A DNA stretch of 64,000 nucleotides from assembly GCF_000308675.1 (NCBI RefSeq), contig NZ_BAGE01000041.1, forward strand, positions 1 through 64,000, written 5' to 3'. A program made the translations under genes and the position numbers. A model generated the notes under the pieces. The model saw only the letters and a program-made list of their open reading frames with translations. It was not told the origin of the DNA and searched no databases. Source of the stretch: Nocardia paucivorans NBRC 100373 (lineage in GTDB: Bacteria > Actinomycetota > Actinomycetes > Mycobacteriales > Mycobacteriaceae). Shown piece by piece: positions 45,131 to 53,976 of this stretch (position 1 is the stretch's first letter; every line of letters starts with the position of its first letter).

Positions 45131-46798
45131 TCAGGAGGCGGAGGTCTCGGCGGCGCTACGGGAGATATCGGTCCGCGCACGACGACCGGTTCGCCGGACG
45201 ATAACGGCGGAGACCAGGCCGACCGCGGTCGCCACCACGGCGACCAGCTCCGGTACCGGGCCCAGCCGGGTCGCCGGTGTCGTCGCATCCCGCAGCGGCA
45301 GCCGGGCCACCAGCACCTCCGGCTCGAACAGCGGGGTCTGCTGCTGTACGGCGCCGTCTGCGGTGATGATCGCACTCACGCCCGAGGTCGCGGCGACGAC
45401 CAGCGCCCGCCCGTGTTCCGCCGCCCGCACCCGCGACATGGCCAACTGCTGATAGGTCATCTCGCTGTCACCGAAAGTGGCGTTGTTCGTGGGGACGGTG
45501 AGCAGCTGCGCACCCGCCCGCACGGCCTGATGAAAAGCACGATCGAAGGCCACCTCGTAGCAGGTGGCGACACCGATGTCGACACCGGCGGCGTGCACGG
45601 TCCCGTCGCCGTGTCCGGGAACGAAATAACCCGCCCGGTCGGCATAGGAGGAGAACAGCCGGAAGAATCCGCGCATCGGCAGATATTCGCCGAACGGCTG
45701 GATGATCTTCTTGTCGTGTCGTTCACCGGGGCCGTCACCGGCGGTCCAGACCAGAACCGAGTTGGTGGTGGTCCGATCGTCGTTCACCAGGACCGCGCCC
45801 ACCAGGATGGGCGCGCCGATCCGCCGCGCGGCGCGATCGATACCGGCCGCGGCGTCGGGATTGCGCAGCGGGTCGATATCGGACGAGTTCTCCGGCCAGA
45901 TCACCAGATCGGGTGCCGGAACCAGACCGGCGGCGACCTCGTCGGCGAGCTGCTCGGTCCGGCGGACATGGTTGTCGAGGACGGCGCGGCGCTGGGCGTT
46001 GAAGTCCAGTCCGAGCCGCGGCACACTGCCTTGGACGGCGGCCACGGTGATCATCGCCTCCCCCGCGCGCGGCGCGGGGAGTGTGGTGCGCAGCACGAAA
46101 CCGGAGAGTGGGAGGAGCACACACCCCGCGGCGGCCACGGCGACGGCGCGCCGGGAAGTCCCGGCACCGCTCGCGATCGCCGCGGGCTCGGTTCCTCCCG
46201 GATCCATCCCGGTGAGGTACGGGCGCAGGGCCGAGACGAGTGCGGCGCCGCAGGTGCCGGTGAGCGCGACGGCGAACCCGATCAAGGGCGCCCCACCGAG
46301 CGCGGCGAGCGGCAGGAACCAGCCGTCGGCCTGTCCGAAAGCCAGCCGCCCCCAGGGGAACCCGCCGAACGGGAAACTCGATCGCCCCCATTCGACGGCG
46401 GTCCAGGCCGCCGCGAGCCACAGCGGCCGGCCGGGCAGGGCGCCGAGGGCGCGGGCCACCAACCCGAACACACCGATATAGACCGCGCAGGCGGTGGACA
46501 GCGCCAGCCACGGCACCGGACCGACATAGATACCGGTCCACGGCAGCAGCGGGAGGAAGAAGCCCAGACCGGCGAGGAGGCCGTAGCCGAATGCGCCGCG
46601 CCACCGGGGTGTTCCGCCCACCACGAGAGTGAGCAGCGCGATTCCCACCGGTGCGAGGAACCACCACGACCGCGGCGGGAAGCTACCGAACAGCAGCAGT
46701 CCGGCCGCGACCGCCCCCGCCGACCGCACCGCTACCGGCCGGCGGGCGCACCGGGCGAGTAGACCGTCGAGCCACCGGCGCGTGGGCTCATGCGCCAT
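45131..46798 (-). CDS. lnt: Apolipoprotein N-acyltransferase
   Basis: This 555-residue enzyme adds the third acyl chain to lipoproteins at the outer face of the membrane. About seven N-terminal helices (residues 20-235) precede a nitrilase domain. The catalytic triad reads E303 (LVIWPENSSD), K363 (HDKKIIQPFGEYLP) and C413 (VATCYEVAFD). In mycobacteria this domain is part of the Ppm1 locus, next to or fused with polyprenol-phosphate mannose synthase. Here no mannosyltransferase follows; the NRPS gene does. The start ATG overlaps the amidohydrolase stop by 11 bases. The C-terminal helix is followed by a basic tail. Confidence 0.93.
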   Translation of the reverse strand: MAHEPTRRWLDGLLARCARRPVAVRSAGAVAAGLLLFGSFPPRSWWFLAPVGIALLTLVVGGTPRWRGAFGYGLLAGLGFFLPLLPWTGIYVGPVPWLALSTACAVYIGVFGLVARALGALPGRPLWLAAAWTAVEWGRSSFPFGGFPWGRLAFGQADGWFLPLAALGGAPLIGFAVALTGTCGAALVSALRPYLTGMDPGGTEPAAIASGAGTSRRAVAVAAAGCVLLPLSGFVLRTTLPAPRAGEAMITVAAVQGSVPRLGLDFNAQRRAVLDNHVRRTEQLADEVAAGLVPAPDLVIWPENSSDIDPLRNPDAAAGIDRAARRIGAPILVGAVLVNDDRTTTNSVLVWTAGDGPGERHDKKIIQPFGEYLPMRGFFRLFSSYADRAGYFVPGHGDGTVHAAGVDIGVATCYEVAFDRAFHQAVRAGAQLLTVPTNNATFGDSEMTYQQLAMSRVRAAEHGRALVVAATSGVSAIITADGAVQQQTPLFEPEVLVARLPLRDATTPATRLGPVPELVAVVATAVGLVSAVIVRRTGRRARTDISRSAAETSAS

Positions 46799-48386
46799 GA
46801 ATCGTCACTCCCCGGTGCACTGTGCGCAGGCACCGCGGCAACGGGTCGTCCGGGGTCAGGGGCGGCAGACCCGGAACTCGGGAGCGCGGATCGGTGGACC
46901 ATCGCTGCACCGAATCCGCTGGAGCGGCCACCACGAGTTCCTCGGCCTCCCAGACCGCGTAGGAGGCGGGGGCACCCGGGACGAGCGTTCCGGCGATACC
47001 GTCGCGCACCCCGCCCGCCCGCCACGCCCCTCGGGTCGCGGCGGCGAAGGCGGCCCGCGGTGACAACCCGTATCCCGGGGTGCGATGGTTGACGGCCGCC
47101 CGGATCGCCGCCCACGGATCGAGCGCGGTCACCGGTGCATCCGATCCGATGGCCAATGACACCCCGGCCGACGCCAAGGGGGCGAACGGGTGCGCGGTCG
47201 CGGCGCGCTCGGCGCCGAGCCGTTCGGCGTACATACCGTCGGGGCCACCCCAGGCCGCGTCGAAGGCCGGCTGGATACTGGCGATCACCCCCCATGCCGC
47301 GAGTGCCGCGATCTGCTCGGCGTCCACCAGCGCCGCGTGCTCGACCCGATGACCGAGCGCCGCCACCGCGGGACCGCCCAACTCGGCGACGACCCGGCCG
47401 ATTCCGGCCACCACGGCATCCATCGCGGCATCCCCGATGACATGGAAACCGGCCTGTATCCCGGCCTCCGTGCAGGCCCGCACATGCGCGGCGATATCGT
47501 CGGCGTCCAGATAGCCGATACCGGCGCCGGAATGGTCGGCATAGGGCCTGCGCAGCCACGCCGTCCGCGAGCCGAACGAGCCGTCCACGAACAGATCCCC
47601 ACCGAGCGCATGTGCGCCGACTTCGGCGAGCAAGGTCCGGGCCTCGTCGGCCGTGCGCACCGCCTGCCCCCAATACACGCGCCGTTGCACCCCGTGCTCG
47701 AATTCGAGCAGTTCCCGCGCGTCGTCGGCGCCGGCGATATCGGGTCCGGCGCATTCGTGCACCGCCACCACCCCGCGCGCCGCCGCCAGGTCCAGCGCCG
47801 CCCGCCGCGCGGCGTCCCGCTGTTCTCGGGGGAGCAGGGCCCGCACCGCGGCCCGGACGCGGTGATGGGCCTGCGCGCGCACCGGCTCGCCTCGGTGATA
47901 CCCCTCCGTCGCGGTCGCATCGGGTACCGCCTCCAGCAGTGCCGTGGACACCACCGCGGAATGTCCGTCCACCCGCGACAGGTACACCGGCCGTCCCGAC
48001 CCCGCCGCGGTATCGATCTCCTCGACGGTCGGCGGGCGGCGTTCCGGCCACCGGGTCTCGTCCCATCCGTCCCCGATCACCGCGGCATCGGGGTGCCGCG
48101 CCGCGAAATCGGCGATCAGTTCGAGACAGTGCGCCACCGACCGCGCCCCCGTCAGATCCAATCCGGTCAGCTGCATTCCGAGTGCGGTGGTGTGCAGATG
48201 CGGTTCCACGAACGCCGGTGCGACGAACGCCCCGTCCAGATCGATGACCTCGGCGTCCGGGTGCAGCGCCCGCCCCACCCGGTCGGCGCCCAGCCACACC
48301 ACGATCCCGTCGGTGACCGCCATCGCCGTGGCATCCGGCGCACTGGAACTGTAGATTCGACCCCCGACCAGCAGCTGCGTACTCAC
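46788..48386 (-). CDS. YtcJ-like amidohydrolase (amidohydrolase_3 family)
   Basis: The protein has 532 residues. The metal-site His pair is in PAFVEPHLHTTALG (residues about 56-69), and further ligands lie in GFHVIGDAAMDAVV, LGHRVEHAALVD and LAIGSDAPVTALDPW. Other family signatures are GDGWDETRWPE and SRVDGHSAVV. These enzymes hydrolyse C-N bonds of small amides or formamides; the substrate here is unknown. From memory, M. tuberculosis Rv2052c has about the same length and lies in the same place beside ppm1. It overlaps lnt by 11 bases, so the pair is an operon. Confidence 0.88.
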   Translation of the reverse strand: MSTQLLVGGRIYSSSAPDATAMAVTDGIVVWLGADRVGRALHPDAEVIDLDGAFVAPAFVEPHLHTTALGMQLTGLDLTGARSVAHCLELIADFAARHPDAAVIGDGWDETRWPERRPPTVEEIDTAAGSGRPVYLSRVDGHSAVVSTALLEAVPDATATEGYHRGEPVRAQAHHRVRAAVRALLPREQRDAARRAALDLAAARGVVAVHECAGPDIAGADDARELLEFEHGVQRRVYWGQAVRTADEARTLLAEVGAHALGGDLFVDGSFGSRTAWLRRPYADHSGAGIGYLDADDIAAHVRACTEAGIQAGFHVIGDAAMDAVVAGIGRVVAELGGPAVAALGHRVEHAALVDAEQIAALAAWGVIASIQPAFDAAWGGPDGMYAERLGAERAATAHPFAPLASAGVSLAIGSDAPVTALDPWAAIRAAVNHRTPGYGLSPRAAFAAATRGAWRAGGVRDGIAGTLVPGAPASYAVWEAEELVVAAPADSVQRWSTDPRSRVPGLPPLTPDDPLPRCLRTVHRGVTIHGA

Positions 48387-48473
48387 GATTGTCCAGTCTG
48401 CCGTACCCGTCGGCCGCCCGCGCGAGCCGGTCGGGCGAGCGTGAGCTCGGCGACGATTCCCGGACCGGGCCGG

Positions 48474-49202
48474 CTAGGTGGGCGAACCGGTGACCAGGGT
48501 GAGTACGGCGTCGAGCGCGCCCGCCGCCGTGAGCAGAGCTCGGGAGCGGGCCTCGATATCGGCCTCCCGGGCGGCCAACCCGGCAGTGACATCGCCCGAT
48601 CGGTACCCGCGCCGCACGGCCGACATGAGGGTGCGCACCGTGTCCACCCGGTAGCCGGCGCCACGTAGTTGGTGGACGATTCGCGCGTCCCGGACCTGGT
48701 CCGGGGTATAGCGGCGGGTACCGCGCGGGGCGACCCGATCGGGGACCACGAGTCCCTCGGCATCCCAGTGTCGCAGCGTCGACGCGCGTACCCCGAGTGC
48801 GGTGGCGAGCTCGGACACGCTCATGGCATCGGACGGTCGCACATCACGAACCGGTTCGTCGGCTATCGCCGCGATGGCGGCCGTGGCGGCGGCGAGTTCG
48901 GCGCGTTCCCGGTGGAGCCGGGCATGTGCCGCGTCGAGCAGGGCCGGTGTCGCCGCCGGTTGGTCCCCGTGCACCGTTCGCATGATTCGCTTGGCCTCCA
49001 CCGGCCCGACCCCGGCGGCCAGCGCGCGGTATGCCCGCGCGGAATACAGGTGAATCTCGGTGTAGACGCGATAGCCGGAATCGGTACGCGTCGCCGGCGG
49101 GAGCACACCGTCACGTTCCAGGTTGCGCACCTGCTGGACCGAGTACCCGCTGCGGCGCGCCAGTTCCCCGGTCCGCATGGTGGGCGATTGGAGAGTCGAC
49201 AC
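48474..49202 (-). CDS. Transcriptional regulator with two MerR domains
   Basis: The protein has 242 residues. The first MerR DNA-binding domain spans residues about 9-75 (MRTGELARRSGYSVQQVRN, LERDGVLPPATRTDSGYRVY). The second starts near 125 (MSVSELATALGVRASTLRHW, EGLVVPDRVAPRGTRRYT). A coiled segment (residues about 83-115) joins them. No Cys ligands for metal are seen. Tandem MerR domains in one chain are found in some actinobacterial regulators. The start is GTG 49202; ATG 49178 eight codons later is also possible. It is divergent from the DUF6194-like gene. Confidence 0.85.
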   Translation of the reverse strand: MSTLQSPTMRTGELARRSGYSVQQVRNLERDGVLPPATRTDSGYRVYTEIHLYSARAYRALAAGVGPVEAKRIMRTVHGDQPAATPALLDAAHARLHRERAELAAATAAIAAIADEPVRDVRPSDAMSVSELATALGVRASTLRHWDAEGLVVPDRVAPRGTRRYTPDQVRDARIVHQLRGAGYRVDTVRTLMSAVRRGYRSGDVTAGLAAREADIEARSRALLTAAGALDAVLTLVTGSPT

Positions 49203-49285
49203 CCCGATTTCTCATCTTTCCGCAGGTTACTCGTGGACTTGCGACGCAAAGGCTCCATAAGCACTTTAATGAAACGCTGGAGCTC

Positions 49286-49756
49286 ATGAGCATCGACGAG
49301 ATCATCGACCACCTGACCGGCCTCGAAGGCGTACTGATCCTGCGCCCGGGTCCCGGAGACGGTTCACCGGAGATCACCTGGGGCGACATCTTCTGCTACT
49401 ACTCGCCGGAGGGCACGGTCCCGGAGCGGACCCAACCGTTCGCGACGATCGTCACCAAGAACTATCCCGGCGACGAACGGTCCCGGTTGGACCGTCCCGG
49501 CGCGTTCCGCCTCAATGTGCATCCGGGGCGGGAGACCTTCATCCGCTGGACCGGCCGATCACCGCGTGAGGTGCCCGACGATATCGATGTGAGCGTCACC
49601 GACACCGTTGTCCCCCACCCTGTCTACGGCTCCGCCGGTTGGCTCGCGATCGTCGAACCGGGTCCCCGGACCGCCGAGACGGCGCGGGAACTGCTGCGCG
49701 AGGCCTACGATCTGGCCCGCGCCCGTCGGGAACGGCGGACGGCCTCGACGCAGTAG
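49286..49756 (+). CDS. DUF6194-like protein
   Basis: The protein has 156 residues; ATG 49286 is used, with GGAG three bases upstream. It is a single alpha/beta domain beginning MSIDEIIDHLTGLEGVLIL. Conserved-looking stretches are PEITWGDIFCYYSPEG, QPFATIVTKNYPGDERS, RPGAFRLNVHPG and HPVYGSAGWLAIVEPG. The family is frequent in actinomycetes, and I know of no demonstrated function. It is read divergently from the double-MerR gene and may be its target. Confidence 0.75.
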   Translation: MSIDEIIDHLTGLEGVLILRPGPGDGSPEITWGDIFCYYSPEGTVPERTQPFATIVTKNYPGDERSRLDRPGAFRLNVHPGRETFIRWTGRSPREVPDDIDVSVTDTVVPHPVYGSAGWLAIVEPGPRTAETARELLREAYDLARARRERRTASTQ

Positions 49757-49781
49757 CAGTGACCGGGCCCGGAGCGCCGGC

Positions 49782-50249
49782 TCAGCGTTCGATGGCGGGT
49801 CGACCGACGGGCCGCGGATCGTCGTACCACTCCCCGACCACGACCCCGTCGATATCGACGACGCCGGCGCGCCGCGGAACCGTCGATGCGATCCGGGCCA
49901 CCCATCGCGCGGCCACCGCGGCGACCACCGGCCGCAGCAGTATCCGGGTCGGTGGGAACAGCATCAACAGCCCCGCCACCGAGGTGACCAGTCCGGGAAC
50001 GAACAGCAGTATCCCGCCCGATGCGACGAGCGCCCCGTCCGCGACCGCGGCCCCGGGGGAGATCTCCCCACGCCCGGCCCGGCCGAACTGCTCGACCACC
50101 CGGCGCCACTGGCCGCCCAGCATCAGCACCCCCACCGCCGAGCAGGCGAGCAACAGGAGAATCGCAGGCATGGCGCCGAGCAGGTGTACGGCTACCGCGA
50201 ATGCGGCGATCTCGACAACGGCGTAGGCGACGAATACGACGGCGGGCAT
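49782..50249 (-). CDS. fxsA: FxsA family membrane protein
   Basis: The protein has 155 residues. ATG 50249 is preceded by GGAAGGA. Three or four hydrophobic helices lie in residues 3-105, with the family signature around the second half (GEISPGAAVADGALVASGG, LFVPGLVTSVAGLLMLFPPTR). The rest is a short soluble tail. FxsA in E. coli relieves phage T7 exclusion by the F plasmid; its native role is unknown. In M. tuberculosis fxsA also sits close to rbpA and ppm1. Confidence 0.9.
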   Translation of the reverse strand: MPAVVFVAYAVVEIAAFAVAVHLLGAMPAILLLLACSAVGVLMLGGQWRRVVEQFGRAGRGEISPGAAVADGALVASGGILLFVPGLVTSVAGLLMLFPPTRILLRPVVAAVAARWVARIASTVPRRAGVVDIDGVVVGEWYDDPRPVGRPAIER

Positions 50250-50327
50250 GACGTTCCTTCCGGACGATGTACCCCTACAACGCACGAGCCGCCGGATTTT
50301 CTCCCGGTCGGCGCCCGATGTGGCCGA

Positions 50328-50987
50328 TCACCCACCCGGCCGGACCAGACCGGTCTCGTAGGCCAGTACCACCGCCTGGACGCGATCCCGCAGGCCGAGT
50401 TTGGTCAACACCCGGCCCACATGGGTTTTGACGGTGGCCTCGGACAGGTACAGCTGTTCGGCGATCTCGGCGTTCGACCGTCCGGCGGCGATATGTTCGA
50501 GCACCTCTCGTTCCCGGGCGGTGAGCACATCGAGTATCCGTGGGTCCCGAGTGGGGGCGGGTTCCTCGGCGATCATGCGGGCGATCAGGCGTTTGGTCAC
50601 CTTGGGCGAGACGACGGCATCCCCGGCGGCCACACTGCGAATCGCCGAGATCAGGTCCTCGGGCGGGGTGTCCTTGAGCAGGAAGCCACTGGCCCCGGCA
50701 CGCAGCGCGCCGAGCGCGTGTTCGTCGAGGTCGAAGGTGGTCATCACCAGCACTCGGCTGCCGTGGCCCGCCTCGAGGATGCGGCCGGTGGCGGTGACAC
50801 CGTCGACCACCGGCATGCGCACATCCATCAGCACTACGTCCGGCGTCAGTTCGGCGGCCCGGGACACCGCGGCGGCACCGTTGTCGGCCTCACCGACCAC
50901 CTCGATATCGGGGTGGGCGCCGAGCACCATCTTCAACCCCATACGCATCAGTTCCTGGTCGTCGACGACGAGAACGGTGATCGGCAC
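50328..50987 (-). CDS. NarL/FixJ-family response regulator
   Basis: The protein has 219 residues. The receiver domain contains ITVLVVDDQELMRMG, the phospho-acceptor Asp in VVLMDVRMPVVDG (near residue 55) and the switch Lys in FLLKDTPPEDL. The LuxR-type helix-turn-helix output domain is at about 148-210 (LTAREREVLEHIAAGRSNAEIA, LYLSEATVKTHVGRVLTKLG). I chose GTG 50987; a TTG at 50996 adds three residues. The histidine kinase lies 160 bp upstream on the same strand and is its likely partner. Confidence 0.93.
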   Translation of the reverse strand: MPITVLVVDDQELMRMGLKMVLGAHPDIEVVGEADNGAAAVSRAAELTPDVVLMDVRMPVVDGVTATGRILEAGHGSRVLVMTTFDLDEHALGALRAGASGFLLKDTPPEDLISAIRSVAAGDAVVSPKVTKRLIARMIAEEPAPTRDPRILDVLTAREREVLEHIAAGRSNAEIAEQLYLSEATVKTHVGRVLTKLGLRDRVQAVVLAYETGLVRPGG

Positions 50988-51147
50988 GTCACTCAATGTA
51001 ACCGCCGCCCAGGAACGCTCGGCGCACGGTCGCCGGCCCACGCCCAGGTCCGGGGAGCCTACTGTCCCGGCTCCTGGCGGCCATCAACGCCTTCTCGCTA
51101 TCGCGCGCTATCGGACATCCCTGTCCGGGAATATCCCGTAACGCACG

Positions 51148-52314
51148 TTACTCCCGGTCCGGCGTGGCGAGCGGGATCATGGCGTACACCCGCCAACTGC
51201 CCTCCGAGGTGCGTCCCACCTCCAATGTTCCACCCAACACCGCCACCCGTTCCCGCATCCCGGCCAGACCCAGACCACTGCCCGGAATCCGGGGCTCCTG
51301 CACCGGTACACCCCCCGAATCGGTGATCTCGATTTCCACGTCGTCGGCCCGCCGGTGCACCCGCACCCATGCTTTCGGGTTGGCACCCGCATGCCGCAAC
51401 GTATTGGTGAGCGCCTCCTGCACGACCCGGTGCACCCCCAGACTCACCTCCGGGGAGACGGCGTCGAGTTCCCCGCACAGTTCCAGCTCGACGGCCAACC
51501 CGGCGCCGCGCATCATCTGCGCCAGTTTCGCGATACCCGCCGTACCGTGCTGCGGCAGTTGTTCGGGGGCATGTTCGGTGCGCAGCAGCGCGACGGTGCG
51601 ACGTAGTTCCCGTAATGCCTCGCGGCCGGTGCCGGCAATGGTGCCCAGGGCCTGTTCGACGGTGTCCGGATCGTGGCGCAACGCGTAGCGGGCGCCGTCG
51701 GCCTGGACGATCATCACGCTCACCGCATGCGCGATCACATCGTGCAGTTCCCGGGCGATCCGGGTGCGTTCGGCGGAGACGGCGTCGTGGGCACGTCGTT
51801 CCCGGTCGTATTCGGCGACCGCCAGACGGGCCTCGACCTCGGCGTTGTAGGCATGGCGGGCACCGGTGAACTCGGCCAGACTCCAGCAGAAGGCGTAGTA
51901 CACGCAGACGAACGCGATATCGGCGCTTCGGATCCCGAGGAGCGCGATCATCGCGTACGCCGACTCGACGAACAGGCCGAGCAGATACACCAGACCGTCG
52001 CGACGTCCCACATACGCGACCAGGGTGTAGAGCAGGATGCCCAGGCCGAGCAGTGCCGGATGTACGGCCCGGTCGTCGAGGATCACCCCCACCGCGGTGG
52101 AGGTGATCGCCAAAGCGAGCATGGTCGCGGCCATCAGCCGGGGATAGATCCGGCGTAACACCACCGGCAGCGGCAACAACACCGACATCATCAGGTAGCC
52201 GAGCGTGTGGTGGGCGTCGTCGACCTGCAGCACATCCAGCACCAGCAGCGCCGCCGCCAGCACGGAATCGGCGACAACGGGTTTTTCACGAAGCCACAGA
52301 CTGAACCGGCGCAC
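51148..52314 (-). CDS. Two-component sensor histidine kinase (LiaS/DesK-type)
   Basis: The protein has 388 residues; GTG 52314 is used. The upstream open frame is Arg/Gly-rich and antisense to tldD, so I excluded it. Four to five helices in residues 15-150 have only short loops, so sensing is probably within the membrane. The dimerisation/phosphoacceptor motif is RIARELHDVIAHAVSVMIVQ (His near 199). The ATPase has HRVVQEALTNTLRHAGA and GSGLGLAGMRERV. It pairs with the NarL-type regulator downstream and is divergent from tldD. Confidence 0.92.
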   Translation of the reverse strand: MRRFSLWLREKPVVADSVLAAALLVLDVLQVDDAHHTLGYLMMSVLLPLPVVLRRIYPRLMAATMLALAITSTAVGVILDDRAVHPALLGLGILLYTLVAYVGRRDGLVYLLGLFVESAYAMIALLGIRSADIAFVCVYYAFCWSLAEFTGARHAYNAEVEARLAVAEYDRERRAHDAVSAERTRIARELHDVIAHAVSVMIVQADGARYALRHDPDTVEQALGTIAGTGREALRELRRTVALLRTEHAPEQLPQHGTAGIAKLAQMMRGAGLAVELELCGELDAVSPEVSLGVHRVVQEALTNTLRHAGANPKAWVRVHRRADDVEIEITDSGGVPVQEPRIPGSGLGLAGMRERVAVLGGTLEVGRTSEGSWRVYAMIPLATPDRE

Positions 52315-52419
52315 GCGCTTCAGCCTAGAGCCGCCGGGCCTCCCGGCGACCGGCCGCGACAGATCGGCCCGACGCGCAATATCTCCCATCGGCGGGCGAG
52401 GCCGACTACCTTGTTGCGG

Positions 52420-53976
52420 GTGAGTATGGCGACTTCCACCGGATCGGGCACCGCCCCGTCCGGCCACGACATCGACGCCGAATTCGCGGCCCTGCCGTTG
52501 AGCGCACTCGCCGACGCGGCGCTGACCGCGGCCCGTGCCGCGGGAGCCGAGCACGCCGACCTGCGGGTACACCGGCTTCTCACCCAGTCGATCCGGTTAC
52601 GGGACGGCCGGGTCGAGGCGCTCACCGACGCCGCGGAACTGGGTTTCGCGGTTCGGGTGATCGTCGACGGCACCTGGGGTTTCGCCTCGCATGCGGCATT
52701 GACCCCGGAGACCGCGATCGAGGTGGCGCGCAAGGCGGTCGGGGTGGCGACCGCACTGCGGGCCCTGAACCGGGAACGGGTGGAGCTCGCGCCGGAGCCG
52801 TGTTACTCCGATACCCGCTGGGTATCGGCGTACGAGATCGACCCGTTCACCGTGCCGGCGGCGGAGAAGGTCGCGCTGCTACAGGACTATTCGACCCGCC
52901 TGACCGGCGCCGACGGAGTCGACCATGTGACCGCGACCCTGTTGCAGGTCAAAGAGCAGACCTACTACGCGGATACCGCCGGGTCGTCCGTCATCCAGCA
53001 GCGGGTCCGCCTCCACCCCCAGTTGGAGGCGATCACGGTCGACGCCGCGTCCGGGGCATTCGAGACCATGCGCACCCTGGCCGCCCCCGCCGGACGCGGC
53101 TGGGAGTATGTCACCGGCGCCGACGGGATCTGGGACTGGGACACCGAGCTCGCCCGCATTCCGGAGTGGTTGGCCGAGAAAGTGAAGGCCCCCGGTGTGG
53201 AACCCGGGCCGACCGATCTGGTGATCGATCCGACGAACCTGTGGCTGACCATCCACGAGTCCATCGGCCACGCCACCGAATACGATCGGGCCATCGGTTA
53301 CGAATCCGCCTACGCCGGTACATCCTTCGCCACCCCCGACAAACTCGACACCCTCCGCTACGGCACTCCGATCATGACCGTCACCGCCGACCGCACCGAA
53401 CCGCACGGCCTGGCCACCGTCGGCTACGACGACGACGGGGTCGCCGGGCAGCGCTGGGACCTGATCCGCGACGGCGTCCTGGTCGGTTATCAACTCGATC
53501 GGGTGTTCGCGCCCCGCCTGGGACTGTCCCGATCCAATGGCTGCTCCTACGCCGACTCCCCCCACCATGTGCCCATCCAGCGGATGGCCAATGTCTCGCT
53601 GCAACCCGACCCGGACCGCGACACCACCACCGAGGAGTTGATCTCCCGCGTCGACAACGGGATCTATATCGTCGGCGACCGGTCCTGGTCGATCGATATG
53701 CAGCGCTACAACTTCCAGTTCACCGGCCAGCGGTTCTTCCGAATCCGCAACGGCCGCCTCGACGGGCAGCTGCGCGATGTCGCCTACCAGGCGACCACCA
53801 CCGATTTCTGGGGCGCCATGGAGGCGGTCGGCGGACCGTCCACCTGGTGGCTCGGCGGCGCGTTCAACTGCGGTAAGGCGCAACCGGGACAGGTGGCCGC
53901 GGTCAGCCACGGTTGCCCGTCCGTGCTGGTACGCGGCGTGAACATTCTCAATACCCGCACGGAGGCAACGCGATGA
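52420..53976 (+). CDS. tldD: TldD zinc metalloprotease
   Basis: This is a 518-residue subunit of the TldD/TldE protease, which in E. coli completes microcin B17 maturation and degrades CcdA. The zinc motif HESIGH (H279, E280, H284) is intact, with a further ligand Cys expected in SNGCSYADSPH. The C-terminus (GGAFNCGKAQPGQVAAVSHG) matches the family. The start is GTG 52420 or ATG 52426; there is no clear ribosome-binding site. The stop overlaps tldE as ATGA, so the two subunits are made together. No peptide precursor gene is evident nearby. Confidence 0.93.
   Translation: MSMATSTGSGTAPSGHDIDAEFAALPLSALADAALTAARAAGAEHADLRVHRLLTQSIRLRDGRVEALTDAAELGFAVRVIVDGTWGFASHAALTPETAIEVARKAVGVATALRALNRERVELAPEPCYSDTRWVSAYEIDPFTVPAAEKVALLQDYSTRLTGADGVDHVTATLLQVKEQTYYADTAGSSVIQQRVRLHPQLEAITVDAASGAFETMRTLAAPAGRGWEYVTGADGIWDWDTELARIPEWLAEKVKAPGVEPGPTDLVIDPTNLWLTIHESIGHATEYDRAIGYESAYAGTSFATPDKLDTLRYGTPIMTVTADRTEPHGLATVGYDDDGVAGQRWDLIRDGVLVGYQLDRVFAPRLGLSRSNGCSYADSPHHVPIQRMANVSLQPDPDRDTTTEELISRVDNGIYIVGDRSWSIDMQRYNFQFTGQRFFRIRNGRLDGQLRDVAYQATTTDFWGAMEAVGGPSTWWLGGAFNCGKAQPGQVAAVSHGCPSVLVRGVNILNTRTEATR

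Noticed and set aside
45035..46762. 575-codon plus-strand frame over lnt
   Set aside because: Antisense to a well-recognised N-acyltransferase with its catalytic triad; composition is Arg/Pro/Gly low-complexity.
47190..48668. 492-codon plus-strand frame over the amidohydrolase
   Set aside because: Antisense to a gene with clear metal-site motifs; no ribosome-binding site and no recognisable domain.
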